Source: Methylorubrum aminovorans (GTDB lineage Bacteria; Pseudomonadota; Alphaproteobacteria; Rhizobiales; Beijerinckiaceae). From it: DNA of 64,000 bases. Under the pieces are notes generated by a model, which was not told the origin of the DNA, did not search any database, and saw nothing but the letters and a program-made list of their open reading frames with translations. The stretch is from the NCBI RefSeq assembly GCF_022179725.1, contig NZ_BPRC01000001.1, forward strand, positions 124,001-188,000, in the 5' to 3' direction. Within the stretch, counting starts at the first letter, position 1; every line of letters starts with the position of its first letter. This document shows positions 57,263 through 64,000 of the stretch, piece by piece. A program made the translations under genes and the position numbers.

Positions 57263-58153
57263 ATGGACATCCTGATCCTCGGCGGCGCCGGTCAGGTCGG
57301 CACGGAGCTTCAGGCCTTTCCTTGGCCCGAGGGCGTGCGGGTCCACGCGCCTGACCGGCAGACCCTCGACATCACCGACGAGACCGCCGTTGCGGCTGCC
57401 CTCGACGCGCGTGCCTACGCGGCGGTGATCAACACGGCTGCCTACACCGCGGTGGACAAGGCCGAGAGCGAGGTCGCCGCCGCATGGCGCCTGAACGCGC
57501 TGGCGCCGGCCATCCTCGCCGCCGAGACCAAGCGGCGGGGCATCCCGCTCGTCCATGTCTCGACCGACTACGTGTTCGACGGCTCCGGCGAGGGCCTCTA
57601 CGCGCCCGAGGCGCCGGTGAACCCGCAAAGCGTCTACGGCGCCAGCAAGGCGGCCGGCGAGATGGCGGTGCGCTCGGGCAATCCGCGTCACGCCATCGTC
57701 CGCACCGCCTGGGTCGTGAGTTCGCACCGGGGCAACTTCATCAAGACGATGCTGCGGTTGGCAAACGAGCGAGACCGGCTCACCGTCGTGGACGACCAGC
57801 ACGGCTGCCCGACCTCGGCCGCCGACCTCGCGGGCGCACTCGCCACCATCGCCCTGCGGATGGCCGGTGACGAGGCAGCGCCCATCGGCACCTTCCACTG
57901 CGTCAACGACGGCGCGACCACGTGGTGCGACTTCGCCCGCGCCATCGTCGCGGGCGCGGCCCGGCGCGGCGGGCGCAGCGTGCCGGTCGAGGGTATTCCG
58001 ACAGCCGCCTATCCGACCCCGGCGAAGCGCCCGGCCAATTCCCGCCTCTCCACCCGGAGCCTGACCGACGCCTACGGCATCGCGTCCCGGCCCTGGGAGA
58101 CGGCGCTCGACGACATCCTCGACCGGCTGGTCGGGCCGGTTCGCTCCAACTGA
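57263..58153 (+). CDS. rfbD: dTDP-4-dehydrorhamnose reductase
   Basis: The 296-residue SDR starts MDILILGGAGQVGTELQ. It shows VINTAAYTAVDKAES, VHVSTDYVFDGSGEG, YGASKAAGE (YxxxK) and RTAWVVSSHRGNF, with the late KRPANSRLSTRSL. It reduces the keto-sugar to dTDP-L-rhamnose, the final step. Start ATG 57263 has GAGGGG nine bases upstream; a GTG two codons earlier is possible. Confidence 0.96.
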   Translation: MDILILGGAGQVGTELQAFPWPEGVRVHAPDRQTLDITDETAVAAALDARAYAAVINTAAYTAVDKAESEVAAAWRLNALAPAILAAETKRRGIPLVHVSTDYVFDGSGEGLYAPEAPVNPQSVYGASKAAGEMAVRSGNPRHAIVRTAWVVSSHRGNFIKTMLRLANERDRLTVVDDQHGCPTSAADLAGALATIALRMAGDEAAPIGTFHCVNDGATTWCDFARAIVAGAARRGGRSVPVEGIPTAAYPTPAKRPANSRLSTRSLTDAYGIASRPWETALDDILDRLVGPVRSN

Positions 58154-58168
58154 CCAGGACGTGTTCGT

Positions 58169-59059
58169 ATGAAGGGCATCGTGCTCGCCGGCGGTTCCGG
58201 CACAAGGCTCCACCCGGCCACGCTGGCGATCAACAAGCAGCTGCTGCCAGTCTACGACAAGCCGATGATCTACTACCCGATCTCGGTGCTGATGCTCGCC
58301 GGCATCCGCGAGATCCTGATCATCTCCTCGCCTGAGCATCTCGGCAACTACCAGCGCCTGCTCGGCACCGGTGAACAGTTCGGCCTGACCTTCTCCTACG
58401 CGGTGCAGCCGCGGCCCGAAGGGCTGGCCCAAGCCTTCCTCATCGGCCGCGACTTCGTCGGCACCGACGACGTGGCGCTGGTGCTGGGCGACAACCTGTT
58501 CTTCGGCAACGGCATGAGCGACCTGCTGGCCAAAGCCCGCGCCCGCAAGAGCGGGGCGACAGTGTTCGCCTACCATGTCGATCATCCAGAGGCCTACGGG
58601 GTCGTCACCCTCGACGAGAGCGGCCGCCCAATCCGGCTGGTGGAGAAGCCCAAGACCCCGGAAAGCCCCTGGGCGGTGACGGGTCTGTACTTCTACGACA
58701 ACCAAGTGCTTGACATCGCCGCCGAGGTGAAGCCGTCGGAGCGGGGCGAACTGGAGATCACCTCCGTCAATCAGGCCTATCTCGAACGCGGCCAGCTTCA
58801 TGTCGAGCGGATGAGCCGCGGCTACGCGTGGCTCGATACCGGCACGCATGACAGCCTGCTGGAGGCGGGCGAGTTCGTGCGCGTTCTGCAGCACCGGCAG
58901 GGGCTTCAGGTCGCCTGCCTTGAAGAGATTGCCTACCTGCAGGGTTTCATCGGCCGCGAGCAGCTGCAGGCGCGGGGCGAGTTGTTCGCCAAGACCAAGT
59001 ACGGCCAGAACCTACTGCGCCTCGCCCGTGAGGGCCGGCGGCCCGATCAGGATTTCTGA
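58169..59059 (+). CDS. rfbA: Glucose-1-phosphate thymidylyltransferase
   Basis: The 296-residue nucleotidyltransferase starts [20 protein letters not shown] (the GGxGTRL signature) and has [49 protein letters not shown] and [17 protein letters not shown] follow. It makes dTDP-glucose, the entry step of the pathway. It is the last gene of the rhamnose set; no glycosyltransferase follows. Confidence 0.97.
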   Translation: MKGIVLAGGSGTRLHPATLAINKQLLPVYDKPMIYYPISVLMLAGIREILIISSPEHLGNYQRLLGTGEQFGLTFSYAVQPRPEGLAQAFLIGRDFVGTDDVALVLGDNLFFGNGMSDLLAKARARKSGATVFAYHVDHPEAYGVVTLDESGRPIRLVEKPKTPESPWAVTGLYFYDNQVLDIAAEVKPSERGELEITSVNQAYLERGQLHVERMSRGYAWLDTGTHDSLLEAGEFVRVLQHRQGLQVACLEEIAYLQGFIGREQLQARGELFAKTKYGQNLLRLAREGRRPDQDF

Positions 59060-59078
59060 CCGACACGCCTCGCTCTCG

Positions 59079-59170
59079 TCACCGCGAGGCGAAGCCGAAG
59101 CAGTCCAGCGCGCCGAACTTTCCGGCAAGGTCGCGCGGCTGGATCGCTTCGCCGACGCTCGCCATGACGG
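59079..59170. repeat. Dispersed palindromic repeat, family B, inverted pair
   Basis: TCACCGCGAGGCGAAGCCG at 59079 onward matches the copy at 37524. An inverted, degraded partner (CTGGATCGCTTCGCCGACG, then CTCGCCATGACGG) ends at 59170. Together they could fold as a long imperfect hairpin between convergent rfbA and the UbiC-like gene. Confidence 0.6.
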
Positions 59171-59185
59171 AGAGGACTGTCCCGA

Positions 59186-59869
59186 TCAGCGCTCGCCCTG
59201 GATGAGCACCGCGCCGGTATAGGTTTCGGTGACCTCGCAGAACGGCACGCCGCCGGCCGTCAGCACCGCCTCGACGGAGAACAGCGGCTCGCCGGGCCCC
59301 GGCAGACCGCCGGTCTCGGGCCGCCAGAGCATCGTCAACGACCGGTTGCGCCGGCTCGGACCGAGCGGACGCACCACGTGGCCGAAGGGCGCCTGCGTTG
59401 CGTCCAGCGCCGCGTTCATGTCAGGCGTCAGGCGCGAGGGGACGTACCAGTTGTCGGCCTCCGACAGGACATGGCTGCCGCAGGTGAGCCGCACCCGGCG
59501 ATAGCGCACGGGCTCGTCCGGCCCGACGGCGAGCCGCTCGCGCCGGGCTGCTCCGGCGGGCTTGTCCGGGCCGGGGACGCGCACGGCGACGATCCGCGGA
59601 TCGGGGCTCAGCCCACGCTCGGCGCACCAGGCTTCGAGCACGGCGGTGGCGCTCGGCGCGGCGAGCAGGCGGGCGCTCAGTGTCTCGATCAAGGCGCGCG
59701 CCCCGGTCCCATCCTGCGCCTCCCGGCCCGACTCGGTTGTGCTGCCGGCGGCACTCCCGGCGGACGCACCGGCATCTTGCGCCCGTGCGCTGCCCGCATT
59801 GGCGGGCGGCACGGCGGCGCCGAGTGCCGCGAGCCCCATCGTCAGCATCCGTGTCGCCGTCCGCTCCAT
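59186..59869 (-). CDS. Exported UbiC/UTRA-fold-like (chorismate-lyase-like) protein
   Basis: The 227-residue protein starts at MERTATRMLTMGLAALGAAV, a signal peptide followed by an Ala/Ser/Gly linker. The C-terminal domain carries RYRRVRLTCGSHVLSEADNW, YVPSRLTPDMNAALDATQAP and FGHVVRPL. This order resembles the chorismate lyase/UTRA fold, in which a 'W.(V/I)P...L' strand lines the ligand pocket. Being exported, it is unlikely to make 4-hydroxybenzoate. It lies 130 bp after the HlyD gene on the same strand as the SecA-like operon, which suggests a linked role. The fold call is by pattern memory. Confidence 0.6.
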   Translation of the reverse strand: MERTATRMLTMGLAALGAAVPPANAGSARAQDAGASAGSAAGSTTESGREAQDGTGARALIETLSARLLAAPSATAVLEAWCAERGLSPDPRIVAVRVPGPDKPAGAARRERLAVGPDEPVRYRRVRLTCGSHVLSEADNWYVPSRLTPDMNAALDATQAPFGHVVRPLGPSRRNRSLTMLWRPETGGLPGPGEPLFSVEAVLTAGGVPFCEVTETYTGAVLIQGER

Positions 59870-59999
59870 CGTGCAGCGCAATACGTTGCCAGCGGGCAAA
59901 GGTCCATCGCGTCGGGCGGACGGTCCCCGCCTCGAAGCCGGCTCACGCTGGAGGATCGTCGCGAAAGGTGGCTACCGGCTTGTCAGAGAAGACGACGCC

Positions 60000-60869
60000 C
60001 TATCGGGCCTCGGACGGCTGCGCGTTGGCGAGCGGGCCGGCCGCCGCCAGGGGGAAGGCGACCTTGCAGCGCTGGCCGCCAGGTAGCTCGAAGTCGGGGT
60101 TCGGCAATTCGAGGCGTACCCCGAAGGTGCCGCTCGCCGCGTCGAACACCTGGTCGACCACGCTGACCTTGGCCACATAGGTACCGCCGATCGGCTGGTC
60201 GAGCTCGACGGTCGCCGGCATCCCGAGCGCGATCTCCTTCCAGCGCGAGACCGGCAGGTAGGCCTCGACGTAGAGCGGATCGAGCTGGACCAGGGTGAAG
60301 ATCGCGCTGTCCTGGCGCACGAACTCGCCGGCCGACATCAGCCGCTCGGTGACAATGCCGCGGATCGGGCTGCGGATCATCCGCAATTCGAGCTGCGCCT
60401 CGGCCCGCTGCAGTTCGATCCCGGCAAGCTTGTGCTTCAAAATTTCGGTCTGAAGGTCGCGCCGGCCGATCTCGTAATCGGCCTCGACCTGATCGAGCTT
60501 CTCCTGGGTGACGATGCCCTTTGAGAGCTGGTTCTGGCGGTCGAGGCGGCGCTTGTAGAGTTCGATGCGAGTCTGCTGCGCCTCGATGCTCGCCGTCGAT
60601 TCCGACTGCGCGCGCGACAGGGCGACGTTGGCCTCCTCCACGCTCGAATCGAGCCGGGCGATGATGTCGCCGGCCTTCACCGTGGCGCCGCGATTGACCG
60701 GCACGCTCTTCAGGATGCCGAGCGTGGCCGAGCCGATCTTCAGCCTCTGCGCCGGCTCCACGACGCAATCGACGCGGGTTGTCTCGGCCCGCGCCGCGGG
60801 GGCGCAGAGGCAGAGGGCCGCGAGCGCCGCGCCGATCCGCGCTCGCCGCATTCCGGCCTGGAAGGTCAT
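60000..60869 (-). CDS. Periplasmic adaptor, HlyD/RND membrane-fusion family
   Basis: The 289-residue protein has a signal peptide (MRRARIGAALAALCLCAPAARA) rather than a membrane anchor. A split biotinyl-lipoyl domain follows (SVPNVRGATVKAGDIIARL-like opening, closing with RSPIRGIVTERLMSAGEFV). An alpha hairpin lies between (IELYKRRLDRQNQLSKGIVT), and a beta-barrel part has VDQPIGG-type turns. It is the short adaptor type. I use ATG 60869, with GAGGA upstream; a TTG at 60902 overlaps the SecA-like gene. It starts 13 bp after that gene's stop. Confidence 0.88.
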   Translation of the reverse strand: MTFQAGMRRARIGAALAALCLCAPAARAETTRVDCVVEPAQRLKIGSATLGILKSVPVNRGATVKAGDIIARLDSSVEEANVALSRAQSESTASIEAQQTRIELYKRRLDRQNQLSKGIVTQEKLDQVEADYEIGRRDLQTEILKHKLAGIELQRAEAQLELRMIRSPIRGIVTERLMSAGEFVRQDSAIFTLVQLDPLYVEAYLPVSRWKEIALGMPATVELDQPIGGTYVAKVSVVDQVFDAASGTFGVRLELPNPDFELPGGQRCKVAFPLAAAGPLANAQPSEAR

Positions 60870-60882
60870 CGCGAAACAATCC

Positions 60883-62922
60883 TCATTCAGCGTGGCCGGC
60901 AAAGGCCAGAATCCGGTCCTGCATCTGGTCCGAATGCAGCAGGTCGGCGCGCATGCGTCCGTGCAGTCGCTCGGTGCGTAACTGCGCGTGGCGCAGCAGG
61001 CGGGCGCCTAAGCCGCGGCCACGCGCCGGACCGAGCAAAGCCATGATGCGGCGGGCGAGTCCGCGTCCGACGAGGCTGCTTTCCATCAGCGTATCGTCGA
61101 GGGAGAGGATCGCCTGAAAGCAGCCCGGTTCGCCCTGGCGCCCGCTGCGGCCGGCGAGCTGATCGTCGATGCGCCGCGCGTCCTGGCGCTCGACCATGAT
61201 GACGTGCAGGCCGCCGAGTTCGGCGATGCCGGGGCCGAGCTTGATATCGGTGCCACGCCCGGCCATGTTCGTCGCCACGGTGATGCGGCCCCGCTGCCCG
61301 GCTTGCGCCACGATGGCCGCCTCCTGGCCGTCCTGGGCCGCGGAGAGCACCGTGTGCGGCAGTCCGGCCTCTGTGATATAGGCGCTGGCGCGCGCGGAGG
61401 CCGCCACCGAGCGGGTACCCACCAGAACCGGGCAGCCACGCGCGTGCAGCTCGGCGATGCGGTCGGTGACGCGTCGCCACTTCGCCCCCTCGTCGGGAAG
61501 CACCTCGTCGGGGAGGTGGCGCCTTTGCACCGGCCGGTGTGTCGGGATGCGCGCCACCGGCAGCCGGTAGACCGTCCAGAACTCGGCGGCGACGCCGCGG
61601 GTGGTACCGGTCATGCCGGCAAGGCGCGGATAGCGGCGGAAGAAGCGCTGGTAGGTCATGCGCGCCAGCGTCGCGCGGGCGCCGGAGAGCGCGCAGCCCT
61701 CCTTGTGCTCGACCATCTGGTGCAGGCCGTCGCTCCAACTCCGGTCCGGCATCACCCGGCCGGTATTGGCGTCGACGATCACCACCTTGCCGTCGCGCAA
61801 AATGTAGTGCTCGTCCCGGTGGAACAAGTGCAGGGCCGAGAGCGCCTGCCGCACCAGCCCTTCGCGGGTGACGCGCCCGCGCCAGGCAGGGTCCTGGCCG
61901 GGAGTCTCGCTCATGGCGAGCGCGGTGATCCGTTCGCGTCCGGGCTCGGTGAGGACGATCCGGTGCTCCGCCGCCTCGATCCCGTAATCCTGCGGGCTCG
62001 ACAGTTGTCCGGCGATCTCCATGGCACGGGCGAGAACTTCGGTGCCGAATTGCGAGCCCGCCGGGGCCGAGATGATGAGCGGCGTGCGCGCCTCGTCAAT
62101 CAGCACGCTGTCGGCCTCATCGACGATGGCGAAGTGCAGGCCGCGCAGGCGCAGTTGTGCGAGCCGGCTCGCGCTCGCATGCATGTTTTCGAGCTTGAGC
62201 CGTACGTCGCTGGCGCGCTGGCCGAGCGCGATGCGGTCGCGCAGGTAGTCGAAGGCGAGGTCCTTGTTGGTGCAGTAGGTGATGTTGCAGCCGTAGGCTA
62301 ACGCCCGCTCCGGCTGCTCCTGCTTCTCCTTGATGACGCCGACGGTGAGGCCAAGCGCGGCGTAGAGGGGCCGCATCTCCTCCGCATCGCGCTCGGCGAG
62401 GTAGTCGTTGACCGTGACGACGTGGACGGGCAGGCCGGCCAGGGCCGCCGCGCCCGCGGCGAGCGTCGCCGTCAGGGTCTTGCCCTCACCGGTGGCCATC
62501 TGGGCGATGCGCCCGTCGAGAAGGGCGGCGGCGCCCATCATCTGCACGCCGTAATGGCGCTGCCCCTTCACCCGGCCCGACATCTCGCGGATCAGGGCGA
62601 AGGCTTCGGTGATGTCGGCGTCGCGAAAGTTCTTCCGGGCGCGCAGGGCCGACGCGATTGCCCGAATCCGGAACTGAAGCGCCTCCTCGGACAACTCCGC
62701 CACCGCCTCGGCCAGTGCCAGTGCGTTGCGGGCAATTCGCGCGTAGCGGCGGCTCGCCCAGCCGGCGAGCCCCACCCGAGCCAGCCCGACGACCTTCGCC
62801 GCAGCCTGATCGAGGCGTGTCGCCTTGAGCGGCTTGTACTCGGAATAGGCCCGGGCCGACGGCAGGTGGAAGGCCGGACCGGCGGGGAGCCGGCCCGCAG
62901 GGAGGGCGAGGGGGTCAGACAC
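60883..62922 (-). CDS. SecA paralogue, C-terminally shortened
   Basis: The 679-residue protein starts with GTG. It has the SecA ATPase: QMATGEGKT (143-149), TVNDYLAERDAEEM, IVDEADSVLIDEARTPLIIS, and a preprotein-cross-linking region of about 110 residues. The second helicase half has TNMAGRGTDIKLG and QLAGRSGRQGEPG (ends 600). Housekeeping SecA continues about 300 residues further; here only about 80 follow, so the two-helix finger region and zinc-binding tail are missing or minimal. The start overlaps the membrane/HlyD gene by 8 bp. It is probably a dedicated, noncanonical translocation motor. Confidence 0.88.
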   Translation of the reverse strand: MSDPLALPAGRLPAGPAFHLPSARAYSEYKPLKATRLDQAAAKVVGLARVGLAGWASRRYARIARNALALAEAVAELSEEALQFRIRAIASALRARKNFRDADITEAFALIREMSGRVKGQRHYGVQMMGAAALLDGRIAQMATGEGKTLTATLAAGAAALAGLPVHVVTVNDYLAERDAEEMRPLYAALGLTVGVIKEKQEQPERALAYGCNITYCTNKDLAFDYLRDRIALGQRASDVRLKLENMHASASRLAQLRLRGLHFAIVDEADSVLIDEARTPLIISAPAGSQFGTEVLARAMEIAGQLSSPQDYGIEAAEHRIVLTEPGRERITALAMSETPGQDPAWRGRVTREGLVRQALSALHLFHRDEHYILRDGKVVIVDANTGRVMPDRSWSDGLHQMVEHKEGCALSGARATLARMTYQRFFRRYPRLAGMTGTTRGVAAEFWTVYRLPVARIPTHRPVQRRHLPDEVLPDEGAKWRRVTDRIAELHARGCPVLVGTRSVAASARASAYITEAGLPHTVLSAAQDGQEAAIVAQAGQRGRITVATNMAGRGTDIKLGPGIAELGGLHVIMVERQDARRIDDQLAGRSGRQGEPGCFQAILSLDDTLMESSLVGRGLARRIMALLGPARGRGLGARLLRHAQLRTERLHGRMRADLLHSDQMQDRILAFAGHAE

Positions 62923-64000
62923 GGAACTGGCTCAGGAAGACCTGCCGCAGGCTGCGCAACACGCGCCACGCGATCGGCTCCGCCCCGTGATCGAACCGAA
63001 CATAGACCCTCTCCCCGAGCACGTTGAAGGGAATGCCTCCGGCGAGCTGGACGTCGAAGACGAAGATGCTCTGGAGCGCCACAGGCTTCTGCGGATTGCT
63101 GGCATCGACCGCGATCGTGCCTCCGCCCTGCGTGGCGAGGGCAAGGCTCGGAATCTCCTGCTGCGCCCCCGGCACCTCACGCAGGATCGCGCCGTCGCGC
63201 ACCTCCTCGGGCCGCTCGGCGAGCCGCGCGGCGACGCCCTGCGTCCGGCTGCGGATCAGGTCCACGTCGGTCTGCGGCACCACCACCCGCACCACCGGGT
63301 CGTCGGCGGTGAGCACGTAGCCGATGCGCTCGCCCCGGCGCAGGTAGCGCCCCGGCAGATCGACGGCGCCGGGCACGATCAGACGCCCGGCCTGGGCCGC
63401 CCGCACGGTCAGGCCGGCCTGCCGCTCGCGGTAGACCCGCAGGATCTCCTGCGTGCTGGCAATCTGCTCCTGGAGGATCTGCGCCTGCACCCGGTCGCCG
63501 AGCCGGGCGGCGTCGTAGCGCAGGCGCAGTTCGACGAGCTGCGCCTCCAGCACCGCGACGCGGCTGTCGAGGCTCGGATCCTCCAGCGTCGCCAGGGGCT
63601 CGCCGGCCTGGGCGTCGCGGCCGGGCTCCACCAGCAGTGTGGTGAGGATGCCGTCGGTCTGGGTCCGGATCTGGGTGTCGTCGGGGGCCCAGACGACGCC
63701 CTGCGCCATGGTCGTGTAGGGCAGGGGGACGACGAACAGCAGCGCGAAGGCCGTACCGATGGCGGCGCTCGTAAGGGTGATCGCCCGGCCCCGGCGCCGC
63801 TTCAGCTTCGGATCCGTCAGGACGAATTTCAGCCCTTTCATCAGGGGCGCGACGATGGTGCCGAACAGCGCGAGCCCGGCCAGCAGCACGCCGAACACGA
63901 AGTACTGGGTGGCGATGAAGGCCGCGATGCCGATCGAGACGATGGTCCGGTAGATGAAGGCGGCGACCGCGTAGACGAGGAGCCAGGGCCGCTCGCCTGC
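62915..64000 (-). CDS. M50-type membrane protein fused to HlyD domain (5' end outside window)
   Basis: The frame is open to the window edge; 361 residues are visible. The first part has several membrane helices (RPWLLVYAVAAFIYRTIVSI, TQYFVFGVLLAGLALFG) of the kind found at the end of site-2-protease (M50) domains; the HExxH would lie outside. A further helix follows (AAIGTAFALLFVVPLPY). Then comes a HlyD module with two lipoyl halves (ILTTLLVEPGRDAQAGEP, LTVRAAQAGRLIVPGAVD), a short alpha hairpin and a beta barrel ending VLRSLRQVFLSQF. It heads the operon seen here and should form its inner-membrane part. Confidence 0.82.
   Translation of the reverse strand, partial: AGERPWLLVYAVAAFIYRTIVSIGIAAFIATQYFVFGVLLAGLALFGTIVAPLMKGLKFVLTDPKLKRRRGRAITLTSAAIGTAFALLFVVPLPYTTMAQGVVWAPDDTQIRTQTDGILTTLLVEPGRDAQAGEPLATLEDPSLDSRVAVLEAQLVELRLRYDAARLGDRVQAQILQEQIASTQEILRVYRERQAGLTVRAAQAGRLIVPGAVDLPGRYLRRGERIGYVLTADDPVVRVVVPQTDVDLIRSRTQGVAARLAERPEEVRDGAILREVPGAQQEIPSLALATQGGGTIAVDASNPQKPVALQSIFVFDVQLAGGIPFNVLGERVYVRFDHGAEPIAWRVLRSLRQVFLSQFRV

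Overview
The window is about 64 kb of GC-rich, densely coded chromosome from an alphaproteobacterium. I infer a Methylobacterium/Methylorubrum-type methylotroph of the order Hyphomicrobiales (Rhizobiales). The reasons are the zapA/6S/5-FTHF ligase and gap/pgk/fba blocks, the rpmH-rnpA-yidC-yihA-argB set, a GSII-type glutamine synthetase beside GSI, a two-subunit methylmalonyl-CoA mutase gene, perfect CtrA boxes, and several families of short dispersed palindromes. The species assignment is inference from gene content and remembered sequence style, not a search. I saw no tRNA, rRNA, insertion sequence, prophage or CRISPR array; this is mostly core genome.

Layout. 1-5 kb: end of a WD40 protein, two small genes, an O-antigen-ligase-like protein, then a leftward block (argB, HAD nucleotidase, zincin). 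5-13 kb: a 74-codon gene behind a CtrA box, a divergent pair of MOSC paralogues, clpB with a strong terminator, a Ser/Thr-type phosphatase and an AtoE-type transporter. 12.5-17 kb: the leftward rpmH-rnpA-yidC-yihA-DUF423 block. 17-18 kb: a CtrA box followed by a candidate small RNA, then an RcdA-like (DUF1465) gene and rpmE. 18.8-24.8 kb: an ABC exporter, D-cysteine desulfhydrase, a MotA-like/OmpA-like pair and a YmdB-type phosphoesterase. 24.8-32.9 kb: 5-FTHF ligase, 6S RNA, zapA and a DUF4164 gene, diverging from gap, a membrane coiled-coil protein, pgk, fba, a ThiE-like gene and a Sel1-repeat gene.

33-41 kb: an amino-acid permease and nnr, then a glutamine island: glnB (PII), glsA (glutaminase), glnII (GSII, opposite strand, with a well-formed sigma-54 promoter) and glnA (GSI). 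41-54 kb: an FMN reductase, RNase R, DUF983 and NUDIX genes, a soluble PAS3-MCP-PilZ receptor, an SDR/queG/GST block, uppP and the methylmalonyl-CoA mutase small subunit. 54-59 kb: small exported proteins and the dTDP-rhamnose genes rfbC-rfbB-rfbD-rfbA.

59-64 kb: the most unusual locus, a leftward operon cut by the window end. It encodes an M50-type membrane/HlyD fusion (partial), a SecA paralogue that stops shortly after its second helicase half, a periplasmic HlyD adaptor and an exported UbiC/UTRA-fold-like protein. It looks like a dedicated export system using a minimal SecA motor; its cargo is not in the window. Start codons are chosen by eye from ribosome-binding sites, and alternatives are stated where they matter.
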